From: Zoroaster sp. YZ-2022
Lineage: Eukaryota; Echinodermata; Asteroidea; Forcipulatida; Zoroasteridae
DNA: 64,000 nt
NCBI GenBank assembly: GCA_029582265.1
Contig: CM055823.1
Location: forward strand, 25,594,569-25,658,568
Direction: 5' to 3'
The notes under the pieces were generated by a model. That model worked only from the letters and a program-made list of their open reading frames with translations, had not been told where the DNA came from and did not search any database. Position 1 is the first letter of the stretch. Every line of letters starts with the position of its first letter. A program made the translations under genes and the position numbers. Positions 19,474-29,175 of this stretch are shown piece after piece.

Positions 19474-20691
19474 ATGGATCACAGAGACCACACTGAAGAG
19501 AAACCATTTGTTTGTGACATTTGTGGAATAGCCTTCTCAGATAAAAGTTCTGTAACAAAGCACCAAGCACTTCACGAACCATTTGTCTGTAACATATGTG
19601 GCAAATCATTTTCAAGAAGATTCAATCTTAGACAGCATCAGGCAGTCCACACTGGAGAGAAACCATTTGTTTGTGACATTTGTGGTAAAGCCTTCTCTTT
19701 AAAAAGCCATCTAGGACAGCATCAAGCAGTTCACACTGGAGAGAAACCATTTGTTTGTGACATTTGTGGAAAAGCATTTTCAGACAGAAGCGCGTTAAAA
19801 CAGCACAATAAAGTCCACACTGGAGAGAGACCATTTGTATGTGATATTTGTGGCAAATGCTTCCCAAGCAAAAGACATGTAAAACAGCATCAGACAGTCC
19901 ACACAGGAGAGAAACCATTTGTTTGTGGTACTTGTGGGAAAGCTTTCCCACAAAGAGGTAGTCTAAAACGTCATCAAGCAGTCCACACAGGAGAGAAACC
20001 ATTTATTTGTGGTACTTGTGGGAAGTCTTTCGCACACAGAGTTAGTCTAAAACGTCATCAAGTAGTCCACACAGGAGAGAAACCATTTATTTGTGGTACT
20101 TGTGGGAAGTCTTTCACACACAGAGGTAGTCTAAAACGTCATCAATTAGTCCACACAGGAGAGAAACCAGAGAAACCATTTATTTGTGATATTTGTGGTA
20201 AAACCTTCTTGTCAAAAAGCCATCTAGGACAGCATCAACCAGTTCACACTTTAGAGAAACCATTTGTATGTGATATTTGTGGCAAATGCTTTCCAAGCAA
20301 AAGAAATGTAAAAATGCATCAGACAGTCCACACTGGAGAGAAACTATTTGTTTGTGGTATTTGTGGGAAATCTTTCACACAAAGAATCAGTCTAAAACGT
20401 CATCAAACAATTCACACAGGAGAGAAACCATTTGTTTGTGACACTTGTGGTAAAGCCTTCTCTTTAAAAAGCCATCTAGGACTGCATCAAGCAGTTCACA
20501 CTAGAGAAAAACCATTTGTTTGTGGTATTTGTGGTAAATCTTTCACACAAAGAGGTAGTCTAAAATGTCATGAAACATTACACACAGGAGAGAAACCATT
20601 TAATTGTGATATTTGTGGTAAAACCTTCTCGTCAAAATACCATCTAGGACAGCATCAGACAGTCCACACTGGAGAGAAACCATTTGTATAG
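19474..20691 (+). CDS. C2H2 zinc-finger protein, 14 fingers, 5' leader replaced by MITE
   Basis: Fourteen consecutive C-x2-C...H-x3-H fingers with TGEKPF-type linkers, in one frame. I start at the ATG at 19474, inside native leader sequence (MDHRDHTEEKPF); in-frame ATGs at 19444 and 19447 lie in the MITE end. Finger 1 has a shortened exit (HE-PFVC). The linker after finger 8 is duplicated (HTGEKPEKPF). Helix types recur (QRGSLKRH, LKSHLGQH, SKRHVKQH), showing internal finger duplication. The frame ends at TAG (20689-20691) where one base is out of register; further fingers follow in another frame. Known: such arrays bind DNA, and no effector domain (KRAB, SCAN, BTB) is visible. The splice acceptor and initiator of related genes are missing, so expression is uncertain. 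Confidence 0.75.
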   Translation: MDHRDHTEEKPFVCDICGIAFSDKSSVTKHQALHEPFVCNICGKSFSRRFNLRQHQAVHTGEKPFVCDICGKAFSLKSHLGQHQAVHTGEKPFVCDICGKAFSDRSALKQHNKVHTGERPFVCDICGKCFPSKRHVKQHQTVHTGEKPFVCGTCGKAFPQRGSLKRHQAVHTGEKPFICGTCGKSFAHRVSLKRHQVVHTGEKPFICGTCGKSFTHRGSLKRHQLVHTGEKPEKPFICDICGKTFLSKSHLGQHQPVHTLEKPFVCDICGKCFPSKRNVKMHQTVHTGEKLFVCGICGKSFTQRISLKRHQTIHTGEKPFVCDTCGKAFSLKSHLGLHQAVHTREKPFVCGICGKSFTQRGSLKCHETLHTGEKPFNCDICGKTFSSKYHLGQHQTVHTGEKPFV

Positions 20692-20876
20692 TGGTATTTG
20701 TGGGAAATCCTTCACACAAAGAAGCAGTCTAAAACATCATCAAACAAATCACACAGGAGAGAAACCATTTGTTTGTGACATTTTTGTTAAAGCCTTCTCA
20801 TCAAAAAGCCATCTAGGACTGCATCAAGCAGTTCACACTTGAGAGAAACCATTTATTTGTGACAGAGAGAAGCCTG
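20692..20876 (+). pseudogene. out-of-frame zinc-finger remnants of the 14-finger gene
   Basis: Just after the stop, a shifted frame reads two further fingers ([18 protein letters not shown]..., then a degenerate one with [18 protein letters not shown]). A TGA replaces the linker Gly at 20839-20841, and the array breaks off at the LINE fragment. Confidence 0.6.
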
Positions 20877-21345
20877 TTAAAACAGCCGGTGACTTTAACG
20901 CCCCTCTTCAGCACGACAGCATTTTTATTCGCAATCGTGCACCAGGGCAAGAAAACAGCAACTCTCACTATCTTCGTGACTTCATCACTGCGAACGACCT
21001 ATGGGCCGCAAATGCAAATCTCAAGCAAAAAGCAAATCGGTTATTAACCTTCACTGGACCAAACAATTGTAAAACACGACTAGACTGGTGCATTCAACCT
21101 CGTAGACAACGTCATCATGTGCGTAGGATTGGCATCATTGCGCCTGCTGTTCTCACATCTGATCATAGATTGGTGGAAATGACCATTGACCAAACATGGC
21201 ATCGCTCAAGACCACCTGCACCACGCACATACTGGCCCAGCCTAGCAGAGTTTAATGCTTTATATTCAGCAACCGATGGTTATGACAGCTTTATAGATGC
21301 AGTACATCGAGCTGCTGCCAGTGCGTTGCCAAATATGGTGGTGAT
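20877..21345 (+). mobile_element. non-LTR retrotransposon endonuclease fragment
   Basis: One continuous frame (from 20888) encodes part of an exonuclease-endonuclease-phosphatase domain: GDFNAP at the left, DLWAANANLKQKANRL, RLDWCI, and SDHRLVEM with the catalytic Asp-His. Both ends are truncated and no reverse transcriptase follows. Zinc-finger sequence lies on both sides, so this fragment interrupts the 3' end of the finger exon. The clade cannot be fixed from this piece. Confidence 0.7.
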
Positions 21346-21430
21346 TCCTTGTCACAAGAGGAGTGGACAAGAGGAGTGTCCAAGACGTTCTGAAATAATC
21401 CACACCAGGAGGAACTATGGGAGGACATCG
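21346..21430 (+). pseudogene. 3' tail of zinc-finger exon beyond the LINE fragment
   Basis: GGTGGTGATTCCTTGTCACA, then GAGGAGTGTCCAAGACG and AATAATCCACACCAGGAGGA, match the last finger remnant of units A-C (39530-39596) and the end of the 21-finger gene. A 12-base duplication (AAGAGGAGTGGAC) is inserted. Confidence 0.6.
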
Positions 21431-21449
21431 AATTCTAACATGAGGTAAA

Positions 21450-22108
21450 CACTGTGGGTCCTCGAGGTAACTCGAGGTAACTTGGGTCTCCAGAGTTAAT
21501 GAATGGAAGAGCTGGACCCATGAATAATCAATAATGCAAGAGGTCAAACTGCTGCCATATAATGAAAATGGATTTCAATGGGCAACATGTGGGCACAATG
21601 GTGACAGAAGATTTTAATCCCATTGTTAAGAGATTATGGGATTAAAGGACAGCAACTGGAGTACTTTTGATATCATGGTAATTCTAAACTGAGAAAAAAG
21701 GAATTGACCATTAGGAATTTGATAAATTTTGTTTTAACTGAGATGATGTACAGACTATATATCGGATAATTTTTTAAGAGTAATTTGTATCAAAGGCACA
21801 ACTCTCCCAAAATCCAAACACAAAGGACTTATAGTCAACGTTTAGACAACTTACAACGGATTGGTAGGGGATAATGGTGCGATAATTGTCATTGGTCTAT
21901 AGATCTTGCATACTGTTGGCTGGATCTGCCAGCTCCAGCACTGGCCATGAAGATACCCATGATGATGCCCATAATGAAACCAAGAATGTGCAGTGACCCA
22001 CAGATAAGGAGCTGCTTACTTTTCAGAGAGCATGTACCTTGTGGTACCTCGAGGTACAGCAAGGTTCAACCACAGGTTAGAATTCGATGTCTCATCTAAG
22101 TTGCTCAT
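21450..22108. other. non-coding stretch
   Basis: No gene or family recognised. A short repeated word (CTCGAGGTAACT) occurs near 21458-21482 and GGTACCTCGAGGTAC at 22042-22056 is a palindrome. Confidence 0.35.
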
Positions 22109-22112
22109 TTAA

Positions 22113-22423
22113 CCCTCCTCCTCCTTTAGTGGGAAGTTGCTAGAGAAGTCAAAAATCAGTCAACTGACTGTTTTGACTGTTGACCCAAATATGCACACAG
22201 GGGCATTTTTGACAGGTTTTTACCGTCATTTTGACCACCTTCAACAATACAAGACGATGCTTTTACCAGTCAAAAATGGTTGACTCATTTTGACCTGTAA
22301 CTGTACTTACTACACGTAAGGTTTGACAGTGTTTGACTTTTAAGTGCACTAGATATACCTTGGCAAGTACATGCATGTATATCAACATTTTGACTGATTT
22401 TGACCCTTGTAGTCATAGGAGGG
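22113..22423. mobile_element. piggyBac-type MITE flanked by TTAA
   Basis: TTAA at 22109-22112 plus CCCTCCT, and AGGAGGG plus TTAA at 22424-22427. It is 311 bp long. Sub-terminal text is rich in TTTTGAC/GTCAAAA repeats. Same family ends as 11288-11750, shorter interior, no coding capacity. Confidence 0.7.
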
Positions 22424-22519
22424 TTAACAAAGGGTTATACAGAGGTCACCGATAACAAAAAGTATGTTGGCATTTGAAAAAACTGCTTTTTGGGGTTATT
22501 GTCGTCCATTTGTGGTAAT

Positions 22520-22522
22520 TGT
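22520..22522. other. unoccupied paralogous CACTA insertion site
   Basis: Here GGTAATTGTAGTCC is continuous. In units A-C the same flanks are separated by the CACTA element with TGT on both sides (GTAATTGT|CACTA at 39690; TAGTG|TGTAGTCC at 35413). The flanks match over at least 50 bases on each side. Confidence 0.8.
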
Positions 22523-22566
22523 AGTCCATGTATTAATAACAATCCAAGGAAAGCTAAATGCATTAT

Positions 22567-22680
22567 AGTGAGAAAATTTAGTAAATATGAATTTAGCTAA
22601 ATGTGTAATAGTGAGAAAATTTAGTAAATATGAATTTAGCTAAATGTGTAATATTGAGAACATTTAGTAAACATGAATTT
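22567..22680 (+). repeat. triplicated ~46-bp unit upstream of 21-finger gene
   Basis: Three copies of TAGTGAGAAAATTTAGTAAA followed by TATGAATTTAGCTAAATG; units A-C have a single copy in the same place (35460-35495). Local tandem expansion in the presumed intron. Confidence 0.65.
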
Positions 22681-23081
22681 AGATTTTCCAATTTTATTTC
22701 AGTGTTGAATTTTTAACAGACTACTCTTATCGACCCGCTTATTAATAATAATTTCACTTTTTTTTAAATAACGGCACCTCAGATAACACCATTTCTAGGA
22801 AAAATTTATAGTTTTGATTAAGTTGTTACTTGGCACTCGAGTAGCTAGGTTTCACATACAAATTATCAATTCTAAACCATCAATATATTTTTGTTTTACT
22901 ACAGGAATGATGTGAGCACTTATGTCTACATTGTACATCTATATAAGCGTGAAGGTCAACACTAAAGAGAAATGATATGTAAGTGACATTTGCAAAGCTT
23001 CTCCAATTTTAGAGCTTCCACACTGGAGAAAATTATTTTGTGAGAGCTTTCTAAGCAGCATGTATCAGAGGATCCACAGAC

Positions 23082-24947
23082 ATGTTTCAAAATTATGATA
23101 AACCATCTGTTACCTTCTCTTCGTCTGACCATTTAAGCACACCTCACAGAGACCACACTGAACAGAAACCATTCATTTGTGACATTTGTGGAAAAGCTTT
23201 CTCAGATAAAAGCTCAGTAAAAAGCCATCAGATAGTGCACGCTGAAGAGAATTCTTTTGTTTGTGACATTTGTGGAAAAGCCTTCTCAGATAAAAGTTTT
23301 TTAAGACAACATGGGAGAGTCCACACTGGAGAGAAAATATTTGTTTGTGACATTTGTGGTAAAGGCTTCTCACGTACAGGCCATCTTAAATGTCACCAGA
23401 GAATTCACTCTGGAGAGAAACCATTTGATTGTGATATTTGTGGACATTCCTTTGCACAAGGAAGCCAACTAAAAAGTCATCAAAGAATCCACACTGGAGA
23501 AAAACCGTTTCTTTGTGACATTTGTGGTAAAGCTTTCTCATCAAAAAGCCAGCTAGGACAGCATCAAACAGTTCACACTGGAGATAAACCATTTGTTTGT
23601 AACATTTGTGGTAAAGCCTTTGCAGATAAAAGATGTGCAATAAGCCACCAGACAGTGCATACTGGAGAGAAACCATTCGTTTGTGACATTTGTGGTAAAG
23701 ACTTCTCAGATAAAAGATCTGTAAGAAGCCACCAGACAGTGCACACAGGAGAGAAACCATTTGTTTGTGACATTTGTGGTAAAGGTTTCTCAGATAAAAC
23801 ATCTGTAAGAAGACATCAGACAGTGCACACGGGAGAGAAACCATTTGTTTGTGACATTTGTGGAAAAGCCTTTTTAGATGAAAGATCTGTTAATATTCAC
23901 CAGACAGTTCACACAGGAGAAAAACCATTTGATTGTGATATTTGTGGGAAGGCTTTTTCATTTGCGGCAAGTCTAAAAAGGCATCGGAGAATCCACACTG
24001 GGGAGAAACCATATAGTTGTGATATTTGTGGCAACTTGTTTTCAGAAAAATACAGTCTAAAGATCCATCACAGAGTCCACACTGGGGAGAGGCCATTTGT
24101 TTGTAACCTTTGTGGACAGACCTTTGCTGTAAAAAATACACTAACATTTCATCAGAGAGTTCACTCAGTTCAGAAACCATATGTTTGTAACATTTGTGGG
24201 GAAGCCTTTAAAAGAAAGGGTACACTAAAAAAGCACAGAGTAGTCCACTCTGGAGAGAAATGTGTTGTTTGTGAAATTTGTGGAAAAGGTCTTTCATGTG
24301 CAAACTATTTGATACAACATCAGAGAGCCCACACTGGAGAGAAACCATTTGATTGTAAAGTTTGTGGCAAATCCTTCTCGTCAGTAAGCAGTCAAAGACG
24401 GCATCAGCGAGTCCACACTGGGGAGAAACCATTTATTTGTGACATTTGTGGAAAAGCTTTCTCTGATAAATGCGCTGTAAGAAAGCATCAGACAGTCCAC
24501 ACTGGAGAGAAACCATTTGTTTGTGTTATATGTGGGAAAACCTTCTCATCAAAAAGCATTCTAAAACATCATCAGAGAGCCCACACTGGAGAGAAACAAT
24601 TTGATTGTAAAGTTTGTGGTAAATCCTTCTCGTCGGTAAGCAGTCAAAGACAGCATCAGAGTGCCCACACTGGAGAGAAACCATTTATTTGTGACATTTG
24701 TGGAAAAGCTTTCTCCGATAAAAGTTCTGTAAAAAAACATCAGACAGTGCATACTGGAGAGAAACAATTTGTTTGTGACATTTATGAGAAATCTTTCTCA
24801 CACAGAAGCAGTCTAACAAGCCATAAAAGAATCCACACTGGAGAGAAACCATTTATTTGTGATATTTGTGGCCAATCCTTCTCACAAAGAAGCAGGCTAA
24901 AAAGCCACCAAAGAATCCATACTGGAGAGAAACCATTTTGTTTGTGA
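23082..24947 (+). CDS. C2H2 zinc-finger protein, 21 fingers
   Basis: The exon probably begins at 22905 after TTTTACTACAG. The first convincing ATG is 23082 (MFQNYDKPSVTFSS), shared with units A-C ([13 protein letters not shown]), followed by [10 protein letters not shown]. Twenty-one tandem fingers follow. Finger 20 (CDIYEKSF) has Tyr in place of the second zinc Cys and cannot coordinate normally. Finger 12 exits with HSVQKPY and finger 14 has GLSCANYL. Fingers 15-16 and 18-19 are near-duplicates, as are 6-9. The frame ends after finger 21 (KPFCL stop) because TTTT replaces TTT near 24933; decayed fingers continue. No KRAB, SCAN, BTB or other effector domain is seen. The presumed role is sequence-specific DNA binding; an upstream exon could add a domain. 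Confidence 0.85.
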   Translation: MFQNYDKPSVTFSSSDHLSTPHRDHTEQKPFICDICGKAFSDKSSVKSHQIVHAEENSFVCDICGKAFSDKSFLRQHGRVHTGEKIFVCDICGKGFSRTGHLKCHQRIHSGEKPFDCDICGHSFAQGSQLKSHQRIHTGEKPFLCDICGKAFSSKSQLGQHQTVHTGDKPFVCNICGKAFADKRCAISHQTVHTGEKPFVCDICGKDFSDKRSVRSHQTVHTGEKPFVCDICGKGFSDKTSVRRHQTVHTGEKPFVCDICGKAFLDERSVNIHQTVHTGEKPFDCDICGKAFSFAASLKRHRRIHTGEKPYSCDICGNLFSEKYSLKIHHRVHTGERPFVCNLCGQTFAVKNTLTFHQRVHSVQKPYVCNICGEAFKRKGTLKKHRVVHSGEKCVVCEICGKGLSCANYLIQHQRAHTGEKPFDCKVCGKSFSSVSSQRRHQRVHTGEKPFICDICGKAFSDKCAVRKHQTVHTGEKPFVCVICGKTFSSKSILKHHQRAHTGEKQFDCKVCGKSFSSVSSQRQHQSAHTGEKPFICDICGKAFSDKSSVKKHQTVHTGEKQFVCDIYEKSFSHRSSLTSHKRIHTGEKPFICDICGQSFSQRSRLKSHQRIHTGEKPFCL

Positions 24948-25262
24948 CATTTGTGGTAAAGGCTTCTCACATACACGCAGTCTTAAACGTCACCAGACTG
25001 TTCACTCTTGTGAGAAACCATTTGATTGTAATATTTGTGGCCAATCCTTCAAAGAAGGAAGCCAATTAAAAAGTCATCAAAGAATCTACACTGGAGAGAA
25101 ACCATTTGTTTTAGCCTCATCAGATAAAAGATCTATAAGAAAGCATCAAACAGTTCACACTGGAGAGAAACCTTTTGTTTGTGACATTTGTTGGATTCCT
25201 TTTCACAAGAAGAATGTCTAAAACGTCATGAAATAATCCACACCAGGAGAAATCCATGTGCT
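24948..25262 (+). pseudogene. decayed 3' fingers of the 21-finger gene
   Basis: In the shifted frame: [36 protein letters not shown] (exit ATC TAC for His), a half finger joined to SDKRSIRKHQ, and a last CDIC with TTGGATTCC replacing GlyLys. The end ACGTCATGAAATAATCCACA, then CCAGGAG, is the family 3' border. Confidence 0.65.
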
Positions 25263-25269
25263 CATTTGA

Positions 25270-25980
25270 AGAAGGGTTATACAAAGGTCATTACTGTTCA
25301 AATCAAGTCACAGGTGTTACCAAGTGACAAGTCCATGAAGTGAAGTCTGAAGTCAATAGTTATGTCATGTTTTCCTGCAAGTCACTTTTGTTCTCTTGTG
25401 GACTGGATAAGAAACAATCACTCAAAGTGAAATTGCCTGCTTAGCAATACTTTCTAGATCGCAAATAGACTTTATCATGGTGCAGCCATCTCATTTTTTT
25501 TTAATGACAAAAACCACGTTTCCAAACCTGGATGGGGAAAGTCTGGTCCCTTTTTTCTGTACATTTCTATTGGTAATATGCCGTGAAATGCATAGTGAGA
25601 TATATGTATGTATAAAAACCTACTTAACCAGTTCGCTTCGGAGGCCATGTATACACGCCATTGTTTTTTGCACCACGGATCGGAGAACGTCTAAACACGT
25701 GTGTGTGGGAAAAAGAAACCCGCCACAGGGGCCCAGAAAATCTTTTTTTATTTCCGATGCGAACTGGTTAAGATTCAGCTTATTCTGTTGTGTGGTTTAC
25801 AAGAAAATAGCGTAATTTTTCTGTATTGTAATGTGGAAAATTATGAAAATTTGAACATTTCAAGTTTCTCAAAACAGACATTTTTTAAGGTGGAATAAGT
25901 TCACAAGATGTTTGGGTTCAATTTCATTTTTAAACCATTTTACATAACTTTTGTTATCATGCCATTTTCAATATACACTG
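25270..25980. other. 3' flank of the 21-finger gene, no gene seen
   Basis: TTTGAAGAAGGGTTATAC and CAAGTCACAGGT resemble the 3' flank of the dead copy at 18673. The 112-codon frame at 25477 has no domain or plausible context. Confidence 0.35.
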
Positions 25981-25987
25981 CTGTTAG

Positions 25988-26330
25988 AGAGGAGGGCCAA
26001 AGTTATGGTACAGCCAAGCCTTTGAGAAGCTGAGCCAGGCCCAGGCCTATGGGTCTATATAATCTCCTTTCTGCTGAGCACAAATGAACCTTTACTAATG
26101 AATAGATCTTAAATAGCTCTTATTGTTGACACAGACTTGAATTGACAAGTCAGATATCTTTTTCCCAACTGCATCAGTATAATGCCCTCCAGAATCCCAG
26201 GATATGTTCATTGGCAGCTACTGTATTGTTACAGGATTAGGACTCATGTAATTATGACAGATAAGGAGGCCAGGTAGCCATGCTTCCCAAAGGCTTGGCT
26301 GTATCATGACTTTGGCCCTCCTCCCTAAGT
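25988..26330. mobile_element. MITE with ~40-bp inverted repeats
   Basis: GAGGGCCAAAGTTATGGTAC and CAGCCAAGCCTTTGAGAAGC (25993-26030) are inverted at 26282-26325 (CTTCCCAAAGGCTTGGCTGT, CATGACTTTGGCCCTCC) with few mismatches. Length about 340 bp, no coding capacity. Target duplication not resolved. Confidence 0.65.
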
Positions 26331-26368
26331 GTTTATCTCTAAATATGTACCAGCTTTCTACATGGTTA

Positions 26369-26467
26369 AACCCAGTCCACAGCATTGCACGCCAAATGTG
26401 CACCCAGTCTACAGCATTGCACGCCAAATGTGCACCCAGTCCACAGCATTGCACTCCAAATGTGCAC
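26369..26467 (+). repeat. 33-bp tandem repeat, three copies
   Basis: CCCAGTCCACAGCATTGCAC followed by GCCAAATGTGCA, three times with one or two substitutions each. Confidence 0.8.
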
Positions 26468-26636
26468 ACACATGTCCTGTTGATCGTGACCATGTTGTCC
26501 TTTTAATTAGAATGATAGCACCCGAGGCAGAAATAATGACAACGGATGCTTATTAGCATCATCAAATTTACACAAAATATTATTTTCATTATAATCTGTT
26601 GTCATTTATGTTTAAGATTACCAATAGTGCATAGAG

Positions 26637-26794
26637 CAGTGGCGTAGCCAAGAGGGAATGTCCCCCCCCCCCCAAAAAAAAAAAAAAATTTTTTTTAAAT
26701 CACAAACTAGTTGGTATTTCTACTTTTTGTGTCAGTAAATTTACCCCCAAAAGTGTTTTCCCCACCCCACCTGAAAATCCTGGCTACACTACTG
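26637..26794. mobile_element. short hAT-like MITE
   Basis: Ends CAGTGGCGTAGCCA...TGGCTACACTACTG (inverted, two mismatches). Flanks GCATAGAG and GCATCAAG could be a decayed 8-bp target duplication. The interior has a C12/A13/T7 run. hAT elements typically have CAGTGG-type ends and 8-bp duplications. Confidence 0.5.
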
Positions 26795-26948
26795 GCATCA
26801 AGTGTTAGTCAACCACCGATCTCTATTATACTCACTGGATAGAAGATCATGTGCTTCCATTCAAATCCACTGGATGCCATGTTGGACCTCACATAAACCG
26901 TGGTTAACAATATGAATTCCTGTGTGAATTCCTTTTACGTTTCCTTGT

Positions 26949-27530
26949 ATAGTGGAGGATCAACATGGCCCTGCAGTGGATGCCTATTTGTTATCTACCA
27001 ATTATAGAGATATCGGGATTACCAACATGGCCCAGTGGTTGATGTCTTTATTTGTTAGGCACCAACAGGCAACCCTCTATACAGTCATAATAATAGAGAT
27101 AGTGGAGTACCAACATGGCCCTGTGGTGGATATGTTTATCTGTTATAGGCAACCCTCTATCTAATCATAATAATAGAGATAGTGGAGTACCAAATTCGCC
27201 CTGTGGTGGATGCCTTTATCTGTTAGGAACAATAGGCAACCCAGTCATAATAATAGAGATATACAAATAGTGGAGTACCAACATGGCCCTGTGGTGGATA
27301 TGTTTATTTGTTATAGGCAACCCTCTATCTAATCATAATAATAGAGATAGTGGAGTACCAACATGGCCCTGTAGTGGATGCCTTTATCTGTTAGCAAAAT
27401 AGGCAACGCTCATATCCAGTCATTAATAGAGACATAGTGGAATACCAACATGGCCCTGCGGTGGACGCCTTTATCTGTTATGCACCAATAGGCAACCCTC
27501 TATTCAGTCAATAATAGAGATTAGTGGATA
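26949..27530 (+). repeat. minisatellite, ~80-90-bp unit, about seven copies
   Basis: Repeated unit: ATAGTGGAGTACCAACATGG, CCCTGTGGTGGAT, TTTATCTGTTA, GGCAACCCTCTAT, TCATAATAATAGAG. Unit length varies by internal loss. In-frame reading is not conserved between units, so it is not coding. Confidence 0.75.
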
Positions 27531-27831
27531 ACCATTTTTTATGTAATGTCTGTCCATTTGAAAATGTACCAAAAAAGCTTTAATTTCCATGTTCTCCTTT
27601 TTTATGTTTTATTATTTTATAAACAACATAACTATAGACTTGTCACATTTTTAAAATTATTGTTTGAACAAATTGATAGCGAGGCTTATTGATGGCTATC
27701 GTATATGTATATCTACTACAAAAAGATAAATATTTACTTGTGGAATTAAATTATAGAAGTTGACAACGGTCTGCTCAATTTGATCAAGTCAGTGTTCATC
27801 ATTAATGTGCTGTTAAATGTAATGTTCAATT

Positions 27832-28055
27832 TAAAGGGGCAATATCACGATCAGAGCCGACTTTCAACAGGGCATGGAATCAGTCTCCTGGATTAAGATG
27901 AACACAGTGTACTGAAAATTACTGGCGCATTTATGCAACAGCAACGGTAATGTGACGTTATCGTGTGGGGTATTATTTCCAGTCACTTAGATAATGTAAA
28001 ACTATCACTCCGATTCCATGCACTGTTGATCGTGACGTTACTGTGCTTTTAAAGA
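27832..28055. mobile_element. MITE with ~45-bp imperfect inverted repeats
   Basis: Left arm TTTAAAGGGGCAATATCACG...CAGGGCATGGAATC. The right arm, inverted, is CTTTAAAAGCACAGTAACG...CAGTGCATGGAATC. No coding content. Confidence 0.5.
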
Positions 28056-28089
28056 GAGAGGAAGGCTGGGGTGGGGGGGGGGGATAGGG

Positions 28090-28122
28090 CATGGAGGTAG
28101 AAATTAATTCTACCTGCATGGA
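28090..28122. repeat. imperfect palindrome related to 28763-28799
   Basis: GCATGGAGGTAGAA...TTCTACCTGCATGG around an ATTAA centre; one arm base differs from the perfect version at 28763. Confidence 0.5.
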
Positions 28123-28762
28123 TATTTGAGCTGGAGATAGGGTGGTTGGGAAAAGGGCGGGGGAAATTATTCAGGGGGAGTGACACTAAATAAAATTTAA
28201 ATTTAGCCGGCTCCTACTGGTTTAACTTTAGAGCCTTTTTGCTGCAATTTGGTAAAAATATGTCCGATCGATCACAGACCAAATGGGACGAAGGTCTTGT
28301 TTTCTTTGAAAAAATAATTGTAACAAAAATCACGGAGGAAGGAATCTACAGTCACCAAGGGCGCAACCACGTGTTGAAAGTTGGGGGGGGGGGGGGTCCC
28401 AAGCAGCCAATAGCAACGTGATCTGCGGGCGAGCGAAGCGAGCACGCCACTAGCAGCTGGTAGTCAGGGCTGTTATGTCATCCCGTGGGTACTGAATGAT
28501 TAGAAGATCCCACCTATCTAAACATGTCATATTGGTACTAGAGAACACAAAAAATAATGTTGGCAATTTTGAAAGTGTTGCGGAGGGCAGCCATCTTGGA
28601 TTTCAAAATGGCCGCCATTTAAGGTATATTTTTTCAATAACTCTGGCTACGAATGTGAGTACAAAGCTGATTTTTGGTGGCAAAACCTACATTTACTCAT
28701 GAAAAGGAAGTAGTGAAACATATTTTGACATGATCAGAGTAAGTTATGTTTGGTTTGTCAGC

Positions 28763-28799
28763 CCATGGAGGTAGAATTAGTCTAATTCTACCTCCATGG
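28763..28799. repeat. 37-bp palindrome, 18-bp perfect arms
   Basis: CCATGGAGGTAGAATTAG, one central T, and the exact inverse. It lies inside the left inverted repeat of the transposon at 28461 but has no counterpart in the right one, so it is probably a separate tiny insertion. Confidence 0.7.
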
Positions 28800-29175
28800 T
28801 CAGCCATACTGAAAATTAAAATGGCCGCCATTATCATATATTTGAGTAGTGTATCCAGAAAGAGTATAAAAACCGTCATAACAACCGTAAAACGTTGGGT
28901 ATTTAAGCCTTCTTGTATCTTCTCATTCAAGTCCATTAGTACTGACCAAGCTGGTGGCAGTGACTGCAGACACTTCTATGTAGTCATAGCTCTGATGGAG
29001 GATGAGCATCCAAATAGCGTGAAGAGTGTTTGGTCTGTGATCTCTGGATATGGAAAGTTGAGACAGTTGTTTGGTCGAATATCATTCTAAAATGGAGCAT
29101 CTTCGGCGTCACTATACTCCCTCTTCATCATCTGAAATAAATGTGCCAGCTGAATTGTCACATGACTCCCAATCC

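Noticed and set aside
19421..20002. Minus-strand frames rich in [12 protein letters not shown] across all zinc-finger arrays
   Set aside because: They are exact antisense shadows of the repeated finger codons and linker; the same text appears opposite every array.
19490..20690. Regular 84-base repeats resembling a CRISPR-like array
   Set aside because: The period is the 28-codon C2H2 finger; the repeats are protein-coding and there are no unique spacers.
25477..25815. 112-codon frame downstream of the 21-finger gene
   Set aside because: No motif, poor codon pattern and no splice or promoter context; likely chance.
28488..28640. ATGGCCGCCAT motifs as host promoter or insulator elements
   Set aside because: They are in the inverted repeats of the Academ-like transposon and recur at 32580-32780.
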